A stretch of DNA of 64,000 bases from Sceloporus undulatus (Eukaryota > Chordata > Lepidosauria > Squamata > Phrynosomatidae), in the NCBI RefSeq assembly GCF_019175285.1, contig NC_056527.1, positions 111,976,799-112,040,798 on the forward strand, in the 5' to 3' direction. Under the pieces are notes generated by a model. The model was not told where the DNA came from. It saw nothing but the letters and a program-made list of their open reading frames with translations, and did not search any database. Below, one piece after another: positions 24,801 through 34,727 of the stretch; position 1 is the stretch's first letter; every line of letters begins with the position of its first letter. The translations under genes were made by a program, and so were the position numbers.

Positions 24801-27800
24801 TAGGGAGAAGCTGGAGACTCTTCCTGCATCTACTTTTGAAATGACCATGTCTGGACACAGCTACAATGTGTACAATGCTGTCTACACTGTGGCACATGCT
24901 TTGCAATCATTGCAGTCATCCAAACCCAAGCAGAGACCAGCAGTGAATAGAAGGAGGCAAAAGCTTCAGAATCAAGAGCCATGGCAGGTAGCCTGTCCTG
25001 AGTAATCAAATATGGGAAGCTCATCCTATTTGGGGTTGCAGTGTTAGTGCCTGGACTATGTAGAAAGATGGCTCTTCTAAGGAAGGGTGTGCACCAGGGA
25101 TCATATGGGGCTCTCAAGCCTGCTTTTGAAGCACGCAATGTCTCCAGATTTTTCAAACGGCTCTTCTCCCCCCCCCCCCCCCGACTAATTGTCTTTGATC
25201 TAATCTGCACTGTAGAAATAATGCAGTTTCATGCTACTGTAACTGCCATGGCTTGATGTGATGGAATTCTGAGATTTGTAGTTTTGTGAGATATTTCTGT
25301 CAGAGAGCTCTGGTGCCACAATGAGGTACAGATCCAGGATTCCATAGGATGCAGCCATGACAGTTAAAGCAGTGTGAAATTAAATTATTTCTGTATTGAA
25401 GATTCGACCTTTTGGAAGCCTCTGGTAGTATCAACACATCTTTTCAATAATAGGGCCCCAATGTACTATTTAAAACCAATAACCAGAAAAGGACGGCCAC
25501 CCACATCAGGTTTCATTTTCTTGGAGCAAGGTGTTATTGCCATCTTTTTAACCATCCATTTGGGACCTAGAGACTCCTAAGAGCAGAGAATTGCACCCCG
25601 CCTATCTACCACAGTTGTCAATCTTTGCTCTAAGGGGGATGGCGTTAAGGAACTGAAACGCTGGACCTGTCATAAATTCCCTTTTGAAGTTGCATTCAAT
25701 GCACCTTAAATTTAATGCATTGATGTATTAAATGCATATTAAATCCATGGAGAACTTGCCAACTACTTCTGTACCCACGTGGTGTTCCTATTATATCACA
25801 GGAACTGCAGTGGGTTGAATGTTGCTGTTCTCGCTGTTGTTGTTCTTGCTGCTGCTATTGATACAACCGACAGCATTTCTAGTGCTTCTTTACTGTGTAT
25901 GTTATGCCACTTCAAGTCAGCCCCATTTTATCATGGGTTTTACTTGGCAAGGTTATTCACAGATTTGCCATTGCCTTCTTCTTAGGCTGAGACAGTGTGA
26001 ATGATCATCCCGTGGGTTTCCATGGCTCACTGGACGTTTGAAACCTGGTCTCTCAGTGTCCTAACCCAGCATTCAAACCACTATACCACACTGGTTTATT
26101 CACTATTCAATACTATTATTACCCAGGACATTAATCCAAAGGGAGCTAATACTCTACCAAGAAGATCATAGGTATTCTCATCTATGGTGATCTCTGCTTA
26201 TTGTTTATTTACATCTTTTTTTAAATGTATCTCTTTCTTTCAATGTAGCTACACCGCTTCCTAAGAGGTGTCTCATTTAACAACAGTGCTGGGACAAGGA
26301 TTTCCTTTGACCATAATGGGGAATTAGTTGCAGGATTTGATATTATTAATTGGGTGACATTCTCAAACGGATCCTTTCTTAGAGTCAAAGTTGGAAGTGT
26401 AGACCCCATGGGTCCCAAAGACAGTATGCTCCATATTTCAGAGAATGCCATCATATGGCCCAGCTGGTTTAACCAGGTAAGAGCTGCATTCTTATGTTTC
26501 CTTTTGTTTCACAATAGTTCAAAGCATTATTTTTAGTTCCACTCCTGGGTCAGACTCAGTGCTAAATATGTCTTTCCCAAGTGTTGTAGCTACCTCCATA
26601 AGGCAAGAAGAACCAGAGAGATTTAGCTCTGTTCATGGTACAGAGATAAGGGATATTTCTCCTTTCTAGGAATGTATATATATTGGGGGTATTTTCTTCT
26701 TTTGAGTAATTTTCTTCCCACTGCAAAAGAATCTGAACACTGCACAATCTTGAAGATTATTGTCAATTTGGGACTCATTTTATATAAAATACGCACACAC
26801 TATTTTCCCACAGAAGATGGCATGTGCAAATTTTGTAGAGAATAACTCCCAAACTGTGAAGATTCTTGCAGCCCAGGATTCTTTTTGTGAGGGCTTCTCA
26901 GCACTTGAGAAACATGTTTTTGACCAACTGAAAGATATAGCCTTGTTAGTCTCTGGAATCAGTATACAGACAGATCTTGTAGCAGCTTTAAGACTAACTG
27001 AAAGAAAGAACAGCATAAGCTTTCATCAATTTCAGTCTATTTCCTCAGATGCATTTTGACCATTTTATGAATATTTTTAAATATTCTTTCCATCCCTAGT
27101 GCTCTCTGCATATTATACATTTCTTATAAGGACCACCTCCAATGACTAAAATTAGAGAAATAAACCCTTGTTCCATGGATGCATACTACATGTCACAAGA
27201 ACAGATTGTTTGAACAGCTTGGATGCATACTACCTATTAAGAAAATATGAAAGATTTTAAAGTTTTAAAACTGGGGGTGCAACCTTGCATACTGTATACT
27301 TACCTGGAAATAGATATCCCAGTGGGATATACTGTTAAAGAGACTTGTCTATATGACTCTTGCATATATTTCTGTCTCTGCAAATTACTGAAGCTTTGTG
27401 AACATTTTGGCTCTGAGTCATCCATATTGCAAGGGGGCAATATTGCAAGCCACACTGAAGAAAGAGGGATTTGTTCCTAAGGAAAATTCACAGAGTCCTT
27501 TGGATAGCCTGTCTTTACTGGAGAATCAATTATCAACTTGAGATGTATCTGCACTTTAGAAATAATACAGTTTGATATCACTTTAACTGCCATCGTTCCA
27601 ATCTGTAGAATCCTGGGCTTTGGAATTTTCTGAGGAACCAGCACTTTTTGGCAGAGAAGGCCAAAAACCTTGTAAAACTACAAATCCCAAGTTTCTGTAG
27701 GATGGAGCCATGGCCTTTAAAGTGATGTCAAGCTGCATTACTTCTACAGTATAGATGCACCCTAAGAACTCAGCTTTAGCAGTTGCCATCCACATTCGGC

Positions 27801-30800
27801 TAAAGCCGGGCTGTACAGCCATTGGGCAAATGTGGACACACTGGCATTGTAAGAAAAAGTGCAGGTCATCACTAGAGATATCATCTTGCTGAGGTATTAT
27901 GGTAGTGTTACTCTTGAGAATGCTAGAATTCAAAGATAGAGCTGTGTTAGTCTGTAGAATAGCCTGTAAAACATCTGAGGGAGTAGACTGAAGTCCACGA
28001 AAGCTCATGCTGCCACCTTCTTTATTTCAGTTGGTCTGAAAGGTGCTACAAGATCTCTCTTGATAAAGCTGCTGGCTGTGCTCTTTTCACATTTGTGTAA
28101 GGTAATTTCCAGTGCCCCATTCACCTGCAATGCAATGGACTGGCTTAAAGGCCAGTCAGCATGCAGGCACCGTTCTTCATGCTGACAGTTCTCCACTCCT
28201 ATGAGAGCAATAACATTAACAGGAATGGAAACAAAATGGCCATCGCTGTTCTTGCCATTTATTTAAATATGCATATAGAAATATATGATCTATTGCTGTT
28301 GACCAGGATCTCAGTCCATAAATTTTCCGCTCTAGGAATGTGGTGTCAGTCCCAAATTTTTGGGAGTGCCCCCTTCTTTATGTGGGGGTCACTGCATTCT
28401 ATGCATGAGAGCGTTCTCTCTTCTTCTCTTCCTGTTTTGCTACAATAATCAGAATACTTTAGCCAGTATAGCCATTGCTCATGTTGGCTGTGGGGTTCTA
28501 ATAGTTCTAGCCCAAAAAAGGAATTTTTCTATTCTCAGGTTTTCTTTGAAAAGGTGATATCATTAAACTATGAAATGTCATCCATCAATCCATCCGTTGC
28601 TTAATTATACATTCCCCATTAAGACACAATCTGTCAAAGTATCTTCCTCCACCATGTTAAAATAGTCTCCTTCTTTGCTTATGGGCAGGTACAACCTCTT
28701 TCTTTGTGCAATGACAACTGCCATTTAGGCCACAGTAAGTCAAAGAAGGAAGAAAAACCATTTTGCTGCTATGATTGTTCACCATGTCCAGAAGGGAAGA
28801 TCTCAAACCAAACAGGTAAGAGGGGTTGTATACAGAATGTATGGCAGTTATTTGTTGTGATCTAACATGTGCACATTACTGTATGTGAATACGTTCTTCC
28901 CTCATAACCCTCATTGGGTTTGATTTAAAATCTTGCATTGCATTTTGGGTGATAGATAAACAAAAAGTAGCTAAACTGTACAATCTTTTTTGGAAAAGGA
29001 ATTTAGAACAAGAACTGATCAAGCCAACAATGATAAAGTGGGCGCAAGTTGAAGGATACAATATAGATCCAGAAAAATGGGGAAAGGCTTGGAAATATAC
29101 TAACAAATTTAGAGCATCCCAAAATCTAAAGGAGAACTACTTCAAAATCGTAAACAGATAGTATCTTTCATCATGGGCAATAAATCAAATTGATAAATCA
29201 GGCTTGGAGATGCCAAGCAGGGAACAGCACTGTTTTTCATACTTGGTAACAGAAGGTAGATTAATTATAACAAAGAATTGGAAATCTAAAGAGGAATTTT
29301 AGGTGAAGATTGATTTGAGAAAATAAAGAGATGATGGAGATGGGCCAATTAATGAATTTAATACATGACAAACCATAAGATTTGACTGAAAAGGAGCTGC
29401 AACCAATTATAAGTTATGTATACAAAAAACAATAATGCCAATTACTGCATGGAAAATATAGAGACAGATAGTAAAGGTTAATTAAGAAAGACCTAGATAA
29501 AAAGTTGAAATAATGAAGATCGAGATAAGGGTCAGCAAAACTAGATAAGACTAGATAAGATAAAACTGGATAAGATAAGATAGATAAAAAAGGTAACAGA
29601 TGGCTAGGAGAAGACAGGAAGAAAAGGAATTATAATGGAGAAAGGATAATAATGTATTAGTAGATATGTGTTTTTCTATGTGTGTATATTTTATGTATTA
29701 AAATGAAAATAAATGCAGGGAAAAAAGCTTGCATTGAAGTTAAAATGGGGTCAAACTGCATTAAATCTGCAATTTGACAGCAGCCAAAGAGAATCAGAAC
29801 GAAAAGATGACATTCAACATGTTCAGCAGCCTCAAGATTTAGGGCTGGAAAGACTATTGAGAAATATCCTTCAGTATGGATGTTTGGGAATGGGAATGTG
29901 ATTGAGTGAGAAGGCAACATGTTTGCATTCCAGATTTGGACATTTCCAGCATGGCATTCAGTGTGAACACTGTGAAGATTATATGAAGCATTGTCATGCA
30001 ACCCAGGTTTTCTTTTTCAGACATGAGCGACTGTTTTCAATGCCCAGAAGATAGCTATGCAAACCACAACCGGAATTTATGCATTCCAAAAAATCTAACT
30101 TTCTTGACATATGGAGAACCGTTGAGGATTAGCTTGACCCTTTTTGTGTTTGCTTTCTCTTCCCTCACAGCTTCAGTGCTTGGAGTCTTCATTAAATATC
30201 GGGAAACACCTATTGTCAAAGCCAACAACCGGAGCCTCACATACCTTCTTCTCAACTCACTATTGCTATCCTTCCTTTGTGTTTTGCTATTTATTGGACA
30301 ACCTGATAAATTCACATGTCTCGTTCGACAACCAATTTTTGGCATCATCTTCTCAGTGGCCGTTTCTTGTGTATTGGCAAAAACCATTACTGTGGTCCTA
30401 GCTTTCCTGGCCACGAAACCAGGGTCAAGCATGAAGAAATGGGTGGGGAGAAGGATAGCCAGCTCCATTGTTATTTCCGGCTCCATTATCCAAGCCATGA
30501 TTTGTACACTATGGCTGTCCCTTTCTCCTCCATTCCCAAATTCTGACATGCATTTGATGCCTAAAGAAATAGTATTGGGATGTGATGAAGGGTCAGCTGC
30601 TATGTTCTACGCTGTCTTGGGTTTTTTGGGATTTCTAGCTATGGTCAGCTTCACTGTTGCTTTTCTAGCTAGAAAACTGCCAGATAGTTTTAATGAAGCC
30701 AAGTTTATCACCTTCAGCATGTTGGTTTTCTGCAGCGTTTGGGTGTCTTTTCTTCCTACCTATCTGAGCACGAAGGGGAAATACATGGTGGTTGTGGAGA

Positions 30801-30922
30801 TTTTTTCAATCTTGGCCTCTAGTGCTGGTTTGCTGGTTTGCATCTTTTTCCCCAAATGCTTTATCATTGTGTTGAGGCCTGAGCTGAACAACAAGCAGCA
30901 GTTAATGATAAGAAAGTACTGA
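21855..30922 (+). CDS. Vomeronasal type-2 receptor B, complete, six exons
   Basis: Family-C GPCR of the V2R type. Exons: 21855-22060, 23137-23422, 24130-24987, 26249-26476, 28689-28815, 30021-30922. All introns are GT-AG and the total is 2607 bp (868 aa). The ATG at 21855 directly precedes a signal peptide ([17 protein letters not shown]). An in-frame ATG at 21729 would add 42 residues and is less likely. Exons 2-4 form the Venus-flytrap domain ([37 protein letters not shown]). Exon 5 gives the cysteine-rich linker ([13 protein letters not shown]). Exon 6, residues about 569-868, carries seven helices with [18 protein letters not shown] and ends RPELN. No stops. Introns hold a BovB tail (1), CR1 (2), MITE and SINE (3), three MITEs (4) and an L1 tail (5). 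It is divergent from V2R-A and in tandem with V2R-C. Confidence 0.95.
22112..22404 (+). mobile_element. RTE/BovB LINE 3' end
   Basis: 'agattggacacatcatgaaa', 'agaaaagaaaataatgctag', and a close of 'gggtcatcataagtcaaaat' with 'ggcaattaacaacaag' give the BovB 3' terminus. It lies in intron 1 of V2R-B about 50 bp past the exon 1 donor, in the sense orientation. Confidence 0.8.
22838..22926. mobile_element. Short MITE fragment, family E
   Basis: 'gatcttgcagcagctttgag', 'actaactg' and 'acttcctcagatgcata' match the repeated squamate element also at 26931, 27925, 49570, 55920 and 61118. In intron 1 of V2R-B. Confidence 0.65.
23755..23882 (-). mobile_element. CR1 LINE 3' end
   Basis: 'ggagttggaagagaccacaa', 'gccatgcaggaattcacaat' and 'gatggctatccagcctctg' are the CR1 3' terminus on the minus strand. 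In intron 2 of V2R-B. Confidence 0.75.
25202..25405. mobile_element. Palindromic MITE, family A
   Basis: Arms 'ctgcactgtagaaataatgc' and 'gtgtgaaattaaattatttc' are partial reverse complements around a centre with 'tttgtagttttgtgagat'. It is older than the other copies. In intron 3 of V2R-B. Confidence 0.7.
25825..26097 (-). mobile_element. Sauria-type SINE (minus)
   Basis: Read on the minus strand it begins with a tRNA-like head (aaaccagtgtggtatagtgg, then a B box near 'tttgaatgctgggtt') and ends in a GTT/GCT-rich tail on the plus strand. The arrangement is that of tRNA-headed SINEs with BovB-like tails. In intron 3 of V2R-B. Confidence 0.6.
26931..27058. mobile_element. MITE, family E
   Basis: 'agatcttgtagcagctttaa', 'gactaactgaaagaaagaac' and 'tttcctcagatgcatttt' place it in family E. 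In intron 4 of V2R-B. Confidence 0.7.
27543..27762. mobile_element. Palindromic MITE, family A
   Basis: Arms atgtatctgcac and tatagatgcac enclose a long inverted repeat with 'tttgatatcactttaactgc' against 'ttaaagtgatgtcaagctgc'. In intron 4 of V2R-B. Confidence 0.8.
27925..28078. mobile_element. MITE, family E (reverse)
   Basis: Carries 'agctgtgttagtctgtagaa', 'catctgagggagtagactga' and 'aaaggtgctacaagatctct', the family E wording on the opposite strand. In intron 4 of V2R-B. Confidence 0.7.
28955..29715 (+). mobile_element. L1 LINE 3' end, 5'-truncated
   Basis: Encodes a short piece of the L1 ORF2 C-terminus ([20 protein letters not shown], then [10 protein letters not shown] before a stop), parallel to KWAQNVGHNI in the L1 at 14950. 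Then comes an AT-rich 3' UTR ending 'tgtgtatattttatgtatta' before an A-rich tail. In intron 5 of V2R-B, sense orientation. Confidence 0.75.
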
Positions 30923-31599
30923 ACTTATGAAAGACTACTTTGAACCACAAGCACAGTGAAATCCTATGGCAGCTGTGACATAAGAAAGTTCAGTTTAGTC
31001 CTGGTGCCCAATATGTGGAATGCAATTTCCAAGGCTCGTGACACATTAGTCACTCTTTGTTAGCAATGTGGCATCTGTTGGTAAACAAGTCCACTTTTCC
31101 TCCTGTGAAGTTTAGTCATGTTGACATATACCTAGATAGTGTTCTGCACTGGCTTGTTAGATTTACCCCCACTCTCAGCTCTAGGGTGCAAATGTGGCTG
31201 ATACTGTAGAGTTCACCTAGGAGTTCATTTATTTTTGCAAACTCATACGTGAAAATAATCTTGAGGATTATTCCCCATATCACAACAGAGAATCATGTAT
31301 GTTTTATTGCAAATACAAAAGATTGGAAAGAACAGAGGGAAAGAAGGGAGAGAGGAAGGGAGGGGAAAAGGAAAAATGATAGAAAGGAAAAGAGGAAAGG
31401 GAAGGAATGAAATAGGAAAAAAGGAAGGAAAAAAAGAGGGAGGGAGGGAGGGAGGGAAGCACTTAGAATATAATTATAGGTTAGGCATAGACATTAATAT
31501 GGGATGAAAATGACCTAAATCATCTGGATTCCTCAAACTAGGTCCATTGAATCAACAGAATGTATGAAAGTGTTGACTGATCATTTAACAATTAATTCA
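30923..31599. other. V2R-B 3' flank with homopurine tract
   Basis: Must include the 3' UTR of V2R-B, but no clear AATAAA is visible. Positions 31318-31458 are almost pure G and A (AAAGG, GGGA units), a long low-complexity tract. Confidence 0.5.
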
Positions 31600-31715
31600 T
31601 TGTTTTTTGTGGGTTTTTCAGGGTATGTGGCCATGTTCTATAAGAGTTTCTTCCTGACGTTTCGCCATCATCTGTAGCTGGCATCTTCAGAGAATGCTTA
31701 GTAGGGGATATGATC
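31600..31715 (-). mobile_element. Penelope-like repeat fragment
   Basis: The minus strand reads through 'gaaacgtcaggaagaaactc' to 'atggccacat' and 'aacccacaaaaaacaatg', matching the repeats at 14830 and 38622. It carries the best-preserved hammerhead-like motif of the window. Assignment to Penelope-like elements rests on that motif, since such elements are known to carry hammerheads. No Penelope reverse transcriptase is present here. Confidence 0.55.
31652..31694 (-). ncRNA. Hammerhead-ribozyme-like motif
   Basis: Minus strand, 5' to 3': TTCT then the core CTGAAGA, one unpaired T, a stem II hairpin whose arms GCCAGC and GATGGC enclose a TACAGAT-type loop, then GAAA, a minimal ACGT stem III, and cleavage nucleotide C followed by AGGA. 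TTCT pairs with AGGA to form stem I (one G-U wobble). Core residues CUGANGA, GAAA and the U-H cleavage site are all present. The extra base after CTGAAGA and one mismatch in stem II may weaken activity. This is predicted from pairing only. Confidence 0.55.
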
Positions 31716-31829
31716 AGGCTAAAATAGCTATTAAACAATGTTTCACTGACATAGAACACCAATATACCTAGGACCTCCTTTATTTCCAGTGAAAATATCA
31801 TATATTTTATAGCTTTTATGGCACATATA

Positions 31830-32365
31830 AGTAATGTAGAAGTGCCCATACGCCATAATGCCTTCACCTTGACTTGATCTTGTGGTCTTTCTTCATCTGT
31901 CCTTGAAGGTTGCTATAGGAAGTTCCCATAACTGGAAAGGCACTGTCCTTGTGGTTCTGGTCAAATAGAGTCAGTGGAACATGTACTTTTTCAGTGTCTA
32001 TAGTAAAGACATCTGCACCCTACGTTTATTTTGCCAATACTGCACAAACATTCAGGATGTTCAGAGTAGCATTTTGTTACCTTGTCGCTGTCAGATATTA
32101 ATCCTACTATAATTCATAAAGTAGTAAAATATTGTGCAGCAGTAATTAAAATCTGACAGGTGAAGACTTGCACATCGGATTAGTAATTGAACATCTAGTT
32201 GGGCTTTGTCAGTTCTGTCCTTTGACAGATGATTATCTGTATTTGTATATATTTATTTTATATGTATTTTACATCTTTTATGAGTTTTGTTATTGTATAT
32301 AGTATTTTGCATGGTGTATTTTGTTGTTCTTACGCTGCTCTGTACCATAATAAATCTTTATCCTC
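31830..32365 (+). mobile_element. Non-LTR retrotransposon 3' end, family unassigned
   Basis: A frame at 31941 encodes CPCGSGQIESVEHVLFQC, a CCHC-type motif found at the C-terminus of ORF2 in several LINE clades, followed by degenerate coding sequence. The tail is T-rich and ends 'gtaccataataaatcttta'. It is not CR1 or BovB. I cannot name the clade. Confidence 0.55.
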
Positions 32366-32949
32366 TCAGGGAATGGTGGATGATGAATGTTTGCCTTTCT
32401 ACTCTTGAAATATAAATCACCTTACCACAAGAGAAAGTGCAATGTTACATCTAAAGTGCACCATGTTCAACCCTAGATCCAATGGTTGGAGGGATAAGGG
32501 CACAATGGATGTTTCTCTTTGGCGGTAGGAAAGAGCATAGCAACACAGGGACATGTCTTCCATGCACAGAGGCCCTTTTATTCCTGACGGAAGTTTGCAG
32601 CTGCTGTTATTTGTTTAAACACACATTGTGCATTGAAGACTCAAGTGAACTAATTCATTCTTCATAGAGACAAGATATTATTCTCACAAATTTCCCCCCT
32701 CAAATAAATGAAACAAAGTCATAAGCTTTTCCAACGATCCTATCCTAGTCATAGGTTTTCCATCTCTGAGTTTTTGGTGCAGACTTGTGTTTTCCTCTCA
32801 TTATAAATTCAAGCTGCACAGATTTTTCTTAGCTCTGCAAGGAGTAATATTCTCTGTATAAGCCAGCTTCTTTAAAAAGCCTCTTGCATATGAGATAGAG
32901 AGATGGAAAGCCCTAGGTCCACACATTCTGAAAAACCATATGTCTCCAT
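32366..32949. other. Unassigned non-coding DNA
   Basis: Nothing recognisable as an exon. Short open frames only. Confidence 0.35.
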
Positions 32950-33574
32950 ATGAACCTGACAAAATCTTAAGATCCGGAGGGGCTGGCTTTCACTCACTTC
33001 CACCACCCTCATAGACTCATTTGGTGAGGATATGGGAGAAAGCCTTCACAGTGGTTCCTCCTAGCTTCTAGAATTACCTTCTGCAGGAGGCTAGGTTGGC
33101 TCTCTGTCATTTTGATAGCAAGCAAAGATACTTTTATCCAGGCCTTTACTGTATAATTGCTTGAAGTGAACCTTCTAATGGGGGAGGGGGGGAGGTCTTT
33201 TTTATTTATTTTTCTTTTGTAGGTTGTTAAAATTATTTTATGCTTTTTAATATGATGATTTTTAACCGTGTTTAAAATTTTATCATGTTTTAGCTGATTC
33301 TTTTTGTGAGCCACCTTGGATTCCTCTTTGGGAGAAGGCTGTTTTCTTTGTTGTTGTATGCCTTTAAGTTGTTTCTGACTGATGGAGACCCTAGGGTGAA
33401 CTTATCCCTGGGTTGAAAGTATGCAACTCACCCAAGGTCACCTAGTAGGTATCTGTGGCCAAGCAGGAACCTGACCCCTTATCTCCAGAATCATAGTCCA
33501 CTACATCATGCAGGCTCTTTTCAAATAAAGGGCAGCATATGAATGGATGGATGGTTGGATGAATTTAACACCTC
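32950..33574 (+). mobile_element. L2-like LINE 3' end, split by a SINE
   Basis: 'ttttatcatgttttagctga', 'gtgagccaccttggattcct' and 'ctttgggagaaggct' are an L2-type tail. It resumes after the SINE (33345-33520) with 'aaataaagggcagcatatga' and a (ATGG)n end. The split tail shows the SINE inserted later. Confidence 0.65.
33345..33520 (-). mobile_element. Sauria-type SINE (minus), inside a LINE tail
   Basis: The plus strand begins with the reversed BovB-like tail (ttgttgttgtatgcctttaa, gttgtttctgactgatggag) and ends in a reversed tRNA-like head (tagtccactacatcatgc). Confidence 0.65.
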
Positions 33575-33633
33575 ATTCAGTTTGTCCTTGTGCCTCCACA
33601 ATGTATAACTAGAATGGCATTCTGCTGAAAAAG

Positions 33634-34001
33634 GACATTGGGGCAGTACAGACTGCCCCGAAATGGCAAGCTGGAATCACCTGTGTTAACTGTGGAAGGA
33701 TGGCACAGCCACCAAACCACGTACTGTCCCTCTGCAGTAAAAAGAACCTGCTTCTTCCGGGTTCTTTTGTGGCGTGTTGCGTACGTCACGAGTGCGCCAT
33801 TGGCACATTCGTGACATACGCAACATGCAGCAATGTGCAGTGGTGGCGGCATCATGGCAGTTCCCATGTGGACAGGATGCCACCATGATTATAACGCCCA
33901 TATGCACTAGAGTTCTGGAGCATACGGTTGCCGTATGCTCTAGAACTCTAGTTTCAACATCTGCACACTACTTTTGGCCAATGTGTCTCGGCCCATTGTC
34001 C
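33634..34001. mobile_element. Palindromic MITE with nested hairpins
   Basis: Outer ends read ggacattggggcag and, reversed, ggacaatgggccg. Inside are two strong inverted repeats: ttgcgtacgtcacgagtgcg against cattcgtgacatacgcaa (33778-33824) and gagttctggagcatacgg against ccgtatgctctagaactc (33911-33949). CpG-rich for this region. No coding capacity. Confidence 0.6.
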
Positions 34002-34706
34002 CTCATTTGTGCCTGGTGTCCTACATGAACTTTAAAGAGGATTTTCAAGGTTCCAAAATAGGTTCAGAACCTTGCAGAATTCATTCAAGGTTCACATTAA
34101 AACCAAGAAGATTATAAACTCACTGACATATAGGCCTGAATTGGTTAGTTCCAAGTAGAGTAAACCCATTGAATCAATTCCTGAATCATGAGTGAAAACA
34201 TAGATAAATTCTATTGAGGGTCTTCTGTAGCTTGGATAGACAGGCCACAAGTCACCAACTGTGTTGATTTTGCTATTTTCCTGTAATGTCTGCCAGATCA
34301 TATTATGCTGGTATGATTTCCTTCCTTGTAATTTTAAAATTACATATGATTGTTTCCAGCCTTGTCCAAATCCCAAGAGGGTTCCAGAGCTGAGTAGATG
34401 AACAACAGAGCTGCATAGAACAATACAATAAATAGTACCTGCAGCATTCAGAATTGGGAGGAAGGATAGGCAGAGTTTAGCCAGTACCAGCCAGTAGTTT
34501 AGCTGGTACATTCAACAACATAGCCTGTGCCATACATCAGGGGGATTCTCAAGGAGATTCAAAGTGATTCAAACTAATGTATTCAAGTTGAGAGGTGAAG
34601 CTGGACTGACAATGGGGGAATATATGAACTGGGGCCTAAAGGAAAAGTGTCCCTTTCAAGTGTTGCTACCTGTGATGCTGATATTTATGCTGTTGCCTCT
34701 GGTGAT
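34002..34706. other. 5' flank of V2R-C
   Basis: No repeat I can name. It must hold the V2R-C transcription start, but no promoter element is convincing. Confidence 0.35.
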
Positions 34707-34727
34707 ATGAATATGTCCTCATGCTCT

